A DNA stretch of 64,000 nt from Pochonia chlamydosporia 170 (taxonomy: Eukaryota > Ascomycota > Sordariomycetes > Hypocreales > Clavicipitaceae): assembly GCF_001653235.2 (NCBI RefSeq), contig NC_035790.1, forward strand, positions 5,456,001 through 5,520,000. The letters run 5' to 3'. The notes under the pieces are model-generated. The model was not told the DNA's origin. It made no database searches and was given only the letters and a program-made list of their open reading frames with translations. The position numbers were made by a program, and so were the translations under genes. This document shows positions 21,956 to 31,584 of this stretch, in pieces (position 1 is the stretch's first letter; every line of letters begins with the position of its first letter).

Positions 21956-22924
21956 TCAATCCAAGTGGTGGTTTTCATGCTTTATTCGTCCAAATTGTTT
22001 CAAGTGTGCCTCGAATGAGGCAGTCGTGAATTTCCGCCGGCAGTGACTTGGTAGATCCATGGATTTCCTGCAGCCAGCGCAATGAAAACCTCGTTCTACG
22101 TCGCGAGAAGTTTTCACCAACTGGGGTACAAAAGAGATTGCCACGAATCGAAAGGGATTCCCAGACTCCCCGTCAAAATGGTCTGCTACAGGCACCCGGC
22201 GGCGGCGTCCTGTAGAGGTGGATTGTCTTGTTGCGAGTTCCGCTTCCCTGTCGGCGATATACTGGTTCATTGCATTGCGCGAGCCGTGAAGCTTAATACC
22301 AGCATAGAGCGAGGCTTCATAGTCGACAAGGACACGTTTAGGCGCCTTCTTTTCATTTGGTGAATATATGCCTGGTATGACCGTCATCAAAGGTAGGGTT
22401 TGGACTATCTGGCGGGTTAGGCCAAACTTGCGGCAAGCACGTCCTGGTGGCAGGGGTAGGTAGAGATCATTCTTCGTGAAGCACAAAAAGCAAACTCGTT
22501 TGCAGGTCAGAAGATACAGATAGCCGGCAAAATCTCCACAATGCTCACATTGGGGAGTGCACAGTTTCTGATACAAGGTTCTGCAAGTAATCCATCTGCC
22601 AGTTTGAATGCTTAGAATGCCACGCAGGGCATTACGTGCGTGTGTAATAATAGCTTTGTATTGCGGAAGAGTGTCGACCAGCTCCGTAGCTCGTCTATTT
22701 GTGGCCCTGAAATCCGATAGTGTGCGTACATCAAGTTGACATAGAATCTTGTGAATCAGCTCCAGGGGCAAAGAATCCAAAGTGCCAGCTCGTGCAACAG
22801 GTTGGGTGCGGTTGCTCTGTAGGGGGTAATGTTCTGAAACAGGTAGATTTTCGTCGAGTGTGTGGTCATTGAGATTGAGACATGGATAAGTTTGATCTGG
22901 AAGCGAAGAGACCAGTTCTCCCAT
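21956..22924 (-). CDS. F-box protein with cysteine-rich region
   Basis: A single exon of 322 residues. An F-box lies at about 49-88 (LDSLPLELIHKILCQLDVRTLSDFRATNR), the Skp1-binding module of SCF ubiquitin ligases. After it, CTPQCEHCG...LLTCKRVCFLC (about 122-148) has five or six cysteines spaced like a zinc site, and HCAGCRKSM occurs near 287-295. This arrangement is common in a large, fast-evolving set of Sordariomycete F-box proteins. It probably selects unknown targets for ubiquitination. No kelch, WD or LRR repeat is visible. The chosen ATG is the first in frame; a tract of GGT/ACC repeats lies just upstream. Confidence 0.8.
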   Translation of the reverse strand: MGELVSSLPDQTYPCLNLNDHTLDENLPVSEHYPLQSNRTQPVARAGTLDSLPLELIHKILCQLDVRTLSDFRATNRRATELVDTLPQYKAIITHARNALRGILSIQTGRWITCRTLYQKLCTPQCEHCGDFAGYLYLLTCKRVCFLCFTKNDLYLPLPPGRACRKFGLTRQIVQTLPLMTVIPGIYSPNEKKAPKRVLVDYEASLYAGIKLHGSRNAMNQYIADREAELATRQSTSTGRRRRVPVADHFDGESGNPFRFVAISFVPQLVKTSRDVERGFHCAGCRKSMDLPSHCRRKFTTASFEAHLKQFGRIKHENHHLD

Positions 22925-23882
22925 TGTGGTGATGGTTGCCCATGTGGTAAATGGGTGAACGACGAGTTCAACTTTACGCTGGTGGTGGTGGTGGTGGTTG
23001 TCACAGGGGACGCGTGCCTTACATAAGCGATATCCCGGGTTAGAGAATCAAGTCCCAGAGTTGCCAGCTCAAACTTTCATGACATGGATGACTTCCTCTA
23101 TTTTTTTTGGTGCTGCAAAGAGCCGGTAACCGCTTTCAAGAGCCCAGTATCAGTAACGCAAGAGTTCCCCAAGAAGCTCGAATTCGGAGGCAGCTCAAGC
23201 AGCCTGAATCCAATGCAACAGCGTAAAAGCCCCACCTTGTCGACGACAGCTCTCACGAAGTTGCCAATGCTTATGCCGTCAGGACCTCCCTTACGTCGAG
23301 ATGGTTGCAGTCAATATTACTAATATTGTCTGGAAATACGAGACAAGATGACCGAGCGATGAGAAGAGCTCCCCCATGGTGGGGATTGCCTTTGACGTTC
23401 GGAAGCAGGTCATGGTGGAGGTGCCGTCTTTGCGGAACGGGTGAAGCATGAGATGCTCGTGTACATTCGAGCCGATGGCCATCAGGTACTGCTCAGGACG
23501 CTCAATGTACGTATGGCGACGACGCCCAATACTTTACAAAGCCACCCGGCCTCATGCATTTTCTGGGCTGATAGACTTGACTAGATCTTTCGTGTCCAGG
23601 TCCAATGTTGTCACGATTCACGAGACACAACTCCGGCACGTGGTGAGTCACTGCATGTTTTATTCTTTACACAACATGAACTTGGCTGAATATAGTAGAA
23701 TGGTCTTATCTATGGTCGTACATGCATCAGTGTCCGCAGCCTAGAGGACAATAAATGGCCGCGAGTATGTCGTTGAGCGACTGCCTTAGCTTTCCTTCTC
23801 CTCCAGTTCTTCCACAGTGGGAAATACAGGCATCTATTCAAACAAAAAGGACCACAGCATCTCATCATCTCATCATCTCACC
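22925..23882. other. Intergenic with a weak coding-like trace on the minus strand
   Basis: No complete gene is supported. On the minus strand between about 23720 and 23190, separate stretches read like protein (for instance RTYIERPEQYLMAIGSNV in the reverse frame near 23500, and DGISIGNFVRAVVDKVG near 23270). They are broken by stops and frame changes and match no family I know. They could be the remains of a gene or chance. Confidence 0.4.
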
Positions 23883-24776
23883 ATGGACCCCGAACCCCCA
23901 GCTGGTGTTGACACCTCCAAACCTACTGTCGCTCGAATGGTATGTTCAGTTGTGCAATCAGCCTGCCGTCCCTCTTCTAATACATACTGGTCACCTCAGC
24001 ATGTATGTAAATGCTAATCTGCTCCCACAAGTACGACTTTTACCTCGGCGGAACCAACAACTATCCCGCAGACAGGGCCACAGTCGACGACGTCACGAAA
24101 GGTATGCCGTACGTGTTCAAAATGGCCGCAGAGAGCCGCAGTTTCCTCCATCGCGCAATTCGGTTCATGTGTACCAGGGGAATCGACCAGTTTATCGACC
24201 TTGGTGCCGGCGTACCCTGCGCAGATAACACCCACCAAGTCGCTCAGAGGGTGACACCCAAAGCACACGTACTGTATGTGGACATTGACGAAACGGCTGT
24301 GGCAGTCGGGCAGAAGATGTGGGCGGGAAACGAAACAACCTCCTTCATTCACGGCTCGGCACTTGAGCTGGATGCTATTCTCTCGGACCCGGAAACGAAG
24401 AAGTTGTTTGACCTGTCTAAGCCGGTTGGCGTGTTGATGATTGGTCTGGTGAATTTCTTGGATGTCGATGTTTCCAGAGACCTTTTTACGTCTTTGGGAA
24501 GGAGCTTAGCAGAAGGAAGTATGCTTTGCTATTACGCACCATACAACGGATGTTATGACGCCAGAAGGTGTGGATGTGCTTCGTGCTTCGTATGGGAGGA
24601 CGAATACCCCGGTGATAACTAGGTCGACCGCTGAACTTCCACCAATTTTTCATGGCTTTCGGATGGTTGATCCGGGGCTCGTTCTGCTGCATGACTGGCA
24701 TATGGATATGGCGGAGGAGGGAGACGAGAATCCCCCTACGACCAAGGCATGGTATGGGGTTGTGCTGGAGACGTAA
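23883..24776 (+). CDS. Actinobacterial-type SAM-dependent methyltransferase (Methyltransf_19/DUF574), frame disrupted or cryptically spliced
   Basis: Exon 1 is 23883-23939, exon 2 begins at 24032. The join gives RM|YDFYLGGTNNYPADR, the hallmark N-terminal motif of the DUF574 family. Next come GIDQFIDLGAGVP (SAM site), VAQRVTPKAHVLYVDID and PVGVLMIGLVNFL. After AEGS near 24520 the frame is lost: similarity continues one base over (ITHHTTDVMTPEGVD, then RSTAELPPIFHGFRMVDPGLV) to the stop at 24776. Either one base has been gained near 24524, or 24519-24564 (GTATGC...GCCAG, 46 nt) is spliced, which also restores frame but removes the conserved Thr-His segment. Overall length (about 265) fits the family. 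The family is abundant in actinobacteria; its methyl acceptor is unknown. The stop lies 104 bp from the convergent lipase stop. Confidence 0.75.
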
Positions 24777-24880
24777 TATGTGGTACTGTATTAAGATCGT
24801 GTCAGATTGTCCTACACTATAAGCACTTGATACTTGACCCTTTGTGCTCTCACTGTTTCTAATGAAAATTTGCAAACGCA

Positions 24881-26215
24881 TCAGCCAAAGAAATCAGGTC
24901 CAACAGGCTTCCCCAACAAGTCCAACAACGCATCAACTATAACCTTGGGCACAATCTCCAGCGTCCTCGGATCCAGCAACGTCGAAACAACAGTCCTCGT
25001 CACACACCCGCTCTGCTTCTTCCCACCAAGCATGTCCCTCAACCAAGCCAACGCACCAGGCGCCCCCGTCACAGCCAGACTCCCATGCTCAGAGACAGTA
25101 TCCCTACTATAATAAACCGACGTCCCCTTGGAACAGTAATACTCCATGATATCATCCGTATCCTTAACCGGGCTCGTTTCATCCGGTATAGACTTGTACA
25201 CATACATCGGCGCACGGGGAACATTCGCACCCAGAGAATTCTCCCTGAGTATAGAAGCCGCGGGTTCGGAAGTGAATATCGACGCATCATCCACCATTTT
25301 AAAGACATCCGCAAACGGAAACTGCAGGGCATCCGCAACGAAGCACTGCTTCTCGGCTTTGAAGAAGGATTCCTTATACTGAGGCAGGATGTGCTTTGTG
25401 ATGAGGGCCCGGATTTGGGGGTACTCGTAGCTGAGGCCCAAGATACCAGGTGGTATGAGACCGGCTCCAAAGCCACCATTGATGGTAGTAAGAGCATTAG
25501 CTATCACCGGCACTGTTCCACCGATGGCAGCACCCACGATATTCAGCTCCGGGGCATACTGGGCGTGTAGTTCCGCCGCAAAGGAAGAGGCCACACTACC
25601 ACCCGAGTACCCCCATAGTGCTACACTTGCAGAAGGCTGTATGCCTGTAAAGCCACCAGACTGAAGAGCAGCACGAATTCCATCGAGCACAGCATGCCCA
25701 GCCAATTTATTCGCTAGGAAAGCTCCCTGCGGTCCTTCGTGGTCCGGCACGATGACAACCCAGCCTTGTTCGAGGGCCGCTTCCACGAGCAGCAGCTCAG
25801 CTTGGGTGATGAGAGTGCCGAAGGGGCCGGAGGTAGCTGATGCAAGTTGGAATGCGTATGAGGGTGCGCAGTTTGCAAAGGACGCATCTTCAGCGACTTG
25901 GTAGGAGAGGATCTTGGAGGAGTCGGCGTTGTGGGGGATAAGGATGGTGAGGACGGTGGCGGTGGAGTTGTTGAATGTGTTTGTTGTTTTGTAGAGGATT
26001 TGGTGGGTGGATTTGAGGTTTACGGGGAGGATGCGGAAGGCGGATATGGGAGAGGGGGGTTGGCGATGGCGTAGGATGGTGCCTGGGGGGAGATGTTCGA
26101 TGTTGGGGGGGATGGTGTAGAAGGGGTCTGAGGTTGGTGGGATGGGTTGAGAGATGGGTGATGCGGTGGTGAGAGAGAGCGTGAGGGTTAGAAGGAGGTT
26201 GGTGATGAGGAGCAT
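24881..26215 (-). CDS. Secreted triacylglycerol lipase, LIP family
   Basis: A single exon of 444 residues. Residues 1-19 form a signal peptide (MLLITNLLLTLTLSLTTAS). This is the fungal secretory lipase family (PF03583, like Candida LIP and CAL-A). The nucleophile Ser204 lies in GYSGGS, Asp345 in SIPDETSPVKDTD and His377 in SEHGS, the order expected for the triad. Typical family blocks are GWVVIVPDHEGPQGAF before the elbow and GGTVPVIANAL after it. Cysteines at about 106 and 291, and at 361 and near the C-terminus, could form disulphides. It should be exported and cleave long-chain acylglycerols, a trait common in saprotrophic, insect- or plant-associated fungi. The N-terminal codons are rich in G/T runs on the plus strand, giving low-complexity DNA at 25980-26200. 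Confidence 0.92.
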   Translation of the reverse strand: MLLITNLLLTLTLSLTTASPISQPIPPTSDPFYTIPPNIEHLPPGTILRHRQPPSPISAFRILPVNLKSTHQILYKTTNTFNNSTATVLTILIPHNADSSKILSYQVAEDASFANCAPSYAFQLASATSGPFGTLITQAELLLVEAALEQGWVVIVPDHEGPQGAFLANKLAGHAVLDGIRAALQSGGFTGIQPSASVALWGYSGGSVASSFAAELHAQYAPELNIVGAAIGGTVPVIANALTTINGGFGAGLIPPGILGLSYEYPQIRALITKHILPQYKESFFKAEKQCFVADALQFPFADVFKMVDDASIFTSEPAASILRENSLGANVPRAPMYVYKSIPDETSPVKDTDDIMEYYCSKGTSVYYSRDTVSEHGSLAVTGAPGALAWLRDMLGGKKQSGCVTRTVVSTLLDPRTLEIVPKVIVDALLDLLGKPVGPDFFG

Positions 26216-27280
26216 GGTGGATTATGGGGTTGGGCGAAGAATATATCGTGATAACATTGTGATCGTGATTACAACTTGGTATTTCTTATAATGTAGCTTC
26301 AAACCGTTTCACATGCCAACTATAACCTAAATTCGTATAATTCTCTTCAAAGTCAAGAAACTGTAAATAATCACCTCGGCAAATCTTGCGAATCGACCAA
26401 TTCTTACCCCCGCTCTGACAACGCCAGAAACTAGTCGACGTCGAACCTCACACCATCCAGATCTCTTCTTCGCAGACCAAAATCTACTTCAAATGCAACG
26501 TCAGGTGGGTTCGGGAAGTTTTGTGCCAGATCTACTCCGTCCCAAATCTGGGGTTACCAAGCCACAGAATCGAACAGGGATGCCGGTTCGGCAAACAGGC
26601 CAGGAATGGTAATTGCTATGCATCGCACACGGGTGGAAAACTAACACGCTGCACCGAGTGATGGACGCTTTTATTCTAGTTGGACTGCTTTGTGCCGAGG
26701 TTGATTCCCCGCAGTTTCGTATAAGCTGGTTTGTGAGGCGGTGGTGTTATTTGAAGTTGCCTAACTTGGAAGTTGGATATGAGTACCGTGGATGTTGTGA
26801 GGATGTGGGTGGTATTTGACAGGGTTGGAGGTCAAGATGGAGATGGAGATGGAGATGCAGGTGAATTTCGTAATTATAGCTCCGATATCGTGTGGTGTGT
26901 TGGAATGTCGAAGTTGAGTGCTGGTATGATCGGTGTAGTCAATGTGCTGTCCCTTCCTGGGCCAAAAGGAATGACAAAATTACAATCGTCATGAATCCAT
27001 ACAAATCATCAGACATTGCCAGACACTCATTACATGTAGAGAACTTGTTAGACCGGATATGATCCCATCTGAGTATATGATTTATGGAGTAAATAAAAGA
27101 TATCACATCCCAAGCTCTTCCCATCTCTAGCGACATGCAAGCTAGAAAGTCCAGTGCCTTTTGCAAACCAAGTTCAAAAATCAGTGTCTTAACCTTTAAA
27201 TGCTATCCTGCCTCTTATATCCTTGTGTGCCGAAAATAACTTTCCCTCTCAACTCTCTATTCCCCCAACTCTTCACATGT
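26216..27280. other. Intergenic between lipase and alanine aminotransferase
   Basis: Upstream region of the lipase and 3' flank of the aminotransferase. Only short frames are present; no gene recognised. Confidence 0.6.
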
Positions 27281-28826
27281 TTACCTGTACTTGTCCATAA
27301 ACTCCTTGTGGAACTTGACAATACCAGCAACCCACTCTGTACCAGGGGCAAGGAAAGTAGTTCTAAAGTGCAGAGTGCCCTCTTTCTGGCCGAAACCGGA
27401 TCCCGGAACAAGACATACACCAGTAGCCTCGAGCAACTTCATGCAATAGAACTCGTCGGCGGTGCGCTTTTCGGCGGCAGCCGCCTCGTGTGCCTTTGCG
27501 GGCAGCTGGATGGTGGGGAAGAGATACATTGCACCTTGAGGCTCGGCGCATTCAACGCCTTCCATCTGGCTAAAAGCCTTGTGAAGAGCAGTGGCACGCT
27601 CGCGGAGACCTTCATGGATTCCAGAGTATTCCTTGTTGTAAAGCTCATATGAAGGCTCACCGACCTTGGGCGGGTTCACCATGAGCTCGACCAGGCACTG
27701 GCCGATGACTGGGGCGCAGAGCATGATGGAGACGAACTTGTAGATTTGAGCCTCGACTTCGGCGTTGAATCCGACAAGCTCGAAGTAACCGCCGCGGTGG
27801 CCACACTCGCCGACCATACCCTTGGAAATGCTATGCAGGGAAGCAAGCTCAACGCCGTCGTACTTGCCAGGGTTCTCCTTTTGCAGCTTGCGCAGAACGC
27901 CCTTGAAGCTGTGGAACTGACCAACGAAAACGTTGGTCTGGTACACCTCATCAGCCATGATGACAAGGTTCTCCTCTCTGGCAAAGTCAATGACAGAGCG
28001 GACGTCCTCCTCGGAGAGAGAAGCACCGGTAGGATTGCCGGGGTTGATGATAACGATGCAGCGGACATCAAGACCGTCAGCTTTACCCTTCTCGTAGGCG
28101 GCCTTGATAGTCTCAAAGCTGGTTCCCCATGACTTGGACTCGTCGAGGTAGTACGGGACGGCCTGGGCGTCTAGGAGAGAGAGCGTTGCGGTGTAGAGAG
28201 GGTACTGAGGGATGGGAATCATGATTCCTGAGTTTTTGTCGGCGCAAATAACATGAAGGAGGGTGTTGACACCTGATGAGGCGCCGGTCGAGAGGTAGAT
28301 CTTGGACGGATCGGCGGGGAAGCCATCACGGCCTGTGGGTTTGGCTTGTTAGTCACACAACGTACAAAAATTTACGATACGGGGAGAGCTAGGCTGGCAG
28401 GAATAAAACCAAGGGGTGGGATCGAGGCAATCACTCACGCTCCAGGAATGCAGCAATGCTCTCCTTAATAGCAGGGGCGCCAGCGCTGGCACTGTAGGCA
28501 CCCACAGAGCCAACCTGCTTCAGCAACCACTTGGCACGCTCAATGACATCAGTCTTGTATCCGAGGCCATTGATCAAAACATCCTCCTTCTTCAGAAGCT
28601 CAGGGTTCTCCAGCAAGCTGAGGACCTGTCTGAAAAAGGTAATGGGCTTCTGGTCGAGTTGCTGGGGGTTTCCGATGTTGGCCGAGATGACCTGATCGAA
28701 GGGCAGGGAGTTGTCACCGTTCTTGAGGAGGGCACGGTACTCCTCTGATTTGACGGCAAGCTCACCACGGACGGCGTACTCGGCACGCACGACGTGCTGG
28801 TTAATATTATCGCGGGTCAGTCTCAT
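27281..28826 (-). CDS. ALT1: Alanine aminotransferase (glutamate-pyruvate transaminase)
   Basis: Two exons, 28826-28439 and 28332-27281, give 479 residues from the internal ATG MRLTRDNINQHVV, a full-length fold-type I aminotransferase. Family marks are ISANIGNPQQLDQKPITFFRQVL, LSTGASSGVNTLLHVI (built by the splice), IINPGNPTGA, the PLP Schiff-base lysine in SISKGMVGECGHRGGY, and CLVPGSGFGQKEGTLHFRTT. It interconverts alanine plus 2-oxoglutarate with pyruvate plus glutamate. The frame stays open upstream to 29138 and encodes an Arg-rich, acid-poor segment (SSPHRRHLHQAAQIY...HPYRNFAT) that looks like a mitochondrial presequence. The true start of a mitochondrial form may therefore be upstream, perhaps across another intron whose acceptor (CTAAC...TTTATAG) is near 29048. 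Confidence 0.92.
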
Positions 28827-29488
28827 TGTTGCGAAGTTGCGGTATGGATGTTGAAGTTGTTGTGAGTATATTTGCGCCGCCTGGTGTAAATGCCGGCGGT
28901 GGGGTGACGAAAGAATATTTGGATTTGGCGGGGCACCAAAAAGTTGACGAGGGGCAGCTGGAGCTCGCACTCTAGCTGATGGTACAGGCTCCGAGTCAAA
29001 TGCCGCTGGTCTTGGTCTAGGTCCAGGTCCGGCGCCGGCGATGGAAACTATAAAGGTCAAAGTTTGGCTTGTTAGATGCACGTGTTGTGAATAGAACGTG
29101 AAGAATAAGATGGAATGGAGAAAAGGAAAACAGCACAAGCAAAAATGGCGCGCATTGAACGGCCGTCTCGTCTCGAATAAAACTGTTACAAATGATATCC
29201 CCGAGATTGGCAGGGACCGTCATGACATGACTTGGGAATCCTAGGCTATTACACCACCGAAACAGCCCTTCGTCCTCGTTCTCCCGATCATGGCGCCATG
29301 ACAAGTCGTAGTCTTCGTCTGATTGCCCAGCACATTGCCCAGGGCCCCAAAGTTGTGGAGCTGCCTCTGGATCTGGAAGCCATGTTCTGCCATTGATTTG
29401 ATGGTGAAAATGGTTAAGGACGGCATTGAGCGGCGCAATCCCCCGCTGCGGGAGCGGCGTTGTGCCATGTCTTGTCGTTTCAAGTCAA

Positions 29489-29523
<35 letters not shown>

Positions 29524-30716
29524 TGCATCTGCTTGGTGCTGTATTGAGACGAGACTGGGACGGTCGTGTCCGAGACCGGGGACGCCCGCGACCGATCAAG
29601 GTGAGGTGCAGCTCAATCAGAGGAACGGACAATGTTGAAGTCGGTCGCAGGTGACACAGGTCATACCGGACCATCAATGCCATTTGTACAATGCAATAAA
29701 TACAAGCATGTGAAAGAGCCGTTGAACAAGAAAAAGAAGAAACATTTGTCCTCACCTGCGGTGTGGTACCCGCTGCGCAGAACAGCTTTCATGTTACCCG
29801 CTCCTGGTACCGCCCATAGCTGTCGTCGCCTTGTCGCCAAACTCAACATGGTTGGCGGTTTATTGGGTTATAGTCGACAAATTCCCCAACTCTCTGTTGC
29901 AAAAATCTTGGGCGACAATCGTTCTAGTACTCTGCCTGTATGCGATCCGGTCGAGCCGTGATGATTATGTTGATGGGAAGGAGCTCTGACAACCTTCACG
30001 TTGCGGATAATTGTTGAGGGAAGGTCAACTGGTCTACCGTCAAGTCTGACTGTCCGTTGGCTGGGGTCTTGTCAGTATGAGTTATTACCCCAGATAAACC
30101 ACTCGGCCTAATTTGCACTCAATCTGCTCAGTGCATTTACAAATCATACTGATTAGCGTAATCGCAATCCCTGACCAATTTGTAAATAAGAATGTCTCTG
30201 CAAGTTTTGACATATTCGATCATTACAATGCATGTTTCTATTTTCATCACGTTGCCCAAGTGATGTGGTTTCGTCTGGAGTCGACTGCACTCCGTAGGAC
30301 AGCGATCAATCATGAACCCATAGCAAAATTATACCATCCAATCGCTGCATGAAATCATTGGTATCCTCAGTTGAAATACCTTTCAGTCCAGAAATACCGG
30401 ACTCTGAATTTTGTCATAAATCCTCCCGCGATATTGTACTTTCACTCCCCTTCGGTGAGTCAACAGAGGATCTTGACCGTGGCATGCAGGTATCCTCATG
30501 GCCCACATGCCCTTCACCTCAGTGCCTAGCCAGTGAACTACCCCTACCCACCGTCACATCGATGTCCCTCATGCAAATCGGCTCGGGGCGACCTTTCGCC
30601 GACACCTGCCACCCCATCTCTCCCGAAATTTTGCCTTGCAGCTGTCGCGACAAGAGGACTGCCAGTTCGAGCTTCATATTCACCAAAACGTATCCAACGA
30701 CATCTGGACTACAACA
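28827..30716. other. Divergent upstream region of ALT1 and MRPL39
   Basis: The right-hand part of the ALT1 upstream frame (28827 to about 29050) probably encodes a presequence. Beyond it lie a TCTGCG hexanucleotide tract and short frames without signature. No other gene is recognised. Confidence 0.6.
29490..29521. repeat. (TCTGCG)n hexanucleotide repeat
   Basis: About five tandem TCTGCG units. They produce Leu-Arg and Ser-Ala pseudo-frames on the plus strand and Arg-rich ones on the minus strand. Confidence 0.93.
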
Positions 30717-31068
30717 ATGGCCAAGAAAGGTGCGCATCCAATTCGCTTCATTGTAGCAAATATGTCCAGCCACGACTGGCCGATTCGAGAGCACTCCGCT
30801 AACATACACCACTCACGATGCAGCCAAGGCACGATTGATCAATGTCCGTCTGCTCTCCATGGCCATGACGGGCTTCTTCTATACTTTCAAAAGACCGCGA
30901 ACTGCCCCTCTTATGGGCATGATGAAATACGATCCAATTGGTATGAGTGCAGGGCCTTTGACATCGCTGACCGTATGACCCCCTTGCAGGCATTTTGCTA
31001 ACGTCATTGTGTCTTGTCCAGTCCGCAAGAAGGTTCTCTTCCTCGAAACGAAAAAGAGATCAAAATAA
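30717..31068 (+). CDS. MRPL39: Mitochondrial large-subunit ribosomal protein bL33m
   Basis: Three tiny exons, 30717-30729, 30824-30940 and 31022-31068, give 58 residues. The first exon encodes MAKK plus one base; the first intron (GTGCGC donor, CTAAC branch near 30800, GATGCAG end) joins to [17 protein letters not shown]. Exon 2 continues [20 protein letters not shown] and exon 3 is [15 protein letters not shown] then stop. The sequence pattern is that of the bacterial L33 family: short, basic, with F-Y-T-x-K-R and a central K-Y-D-P block. The zinc-binding cysteines of some bacterial L33 are absent, as usual for mitochondrial forms. It should assemble into the mitoribosome. The short first exon and small size make it easy for gene finders to miss. 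Confidence 0.93.
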
Positions 31069-31584
31069 ACAAATGAGAGCACTGGAAATGAAAAATTTGA
31101 CTATTCCGATTCTTTAGCCTCTGCGACTGGCATTAGAATACCGTATTCCGTGCGACCTCCCACCTATGACCGACCGGGGCGCTGTATATCACATGATGGG
31201 CATTTTTGGAGTTTGGGGATATGCTTGCAACATGCTGCGGTTATAATTAAACTTATTCCCGCTCTGTACTATTAAGAATTATTTCTCATGGTCTAGATTT
31301 ATGAGTTTTTACCGAAATATCTTGAATAGACCATTCTCAAAATTACGAAGCAAAGCAACAGTCCACGCCCTATCGCAGCCCGACAACCTTGGGAAATTGG
31401 TGACCGGGGGACACTCGAGGTTCTTACCAAGTCTGGTGTTTTAGGGTTATGGGAAATTTGATCCCGTTTGGAGGCTGCCAGAAGTAAGGTCTGAGTCCTA
31501 ACATGAGCTCCTTGTCTGCAGATGTCTTGGCCGAGTTCGTTAAGCCTTGGATGATCTTCCATATCCCCCCACACGGGAGGAACT
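31069..31584. other. Convergent 3' region between MRPL39 and the coiled-coil gene
   Basis: No gene seen. Confidence 0.7.
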
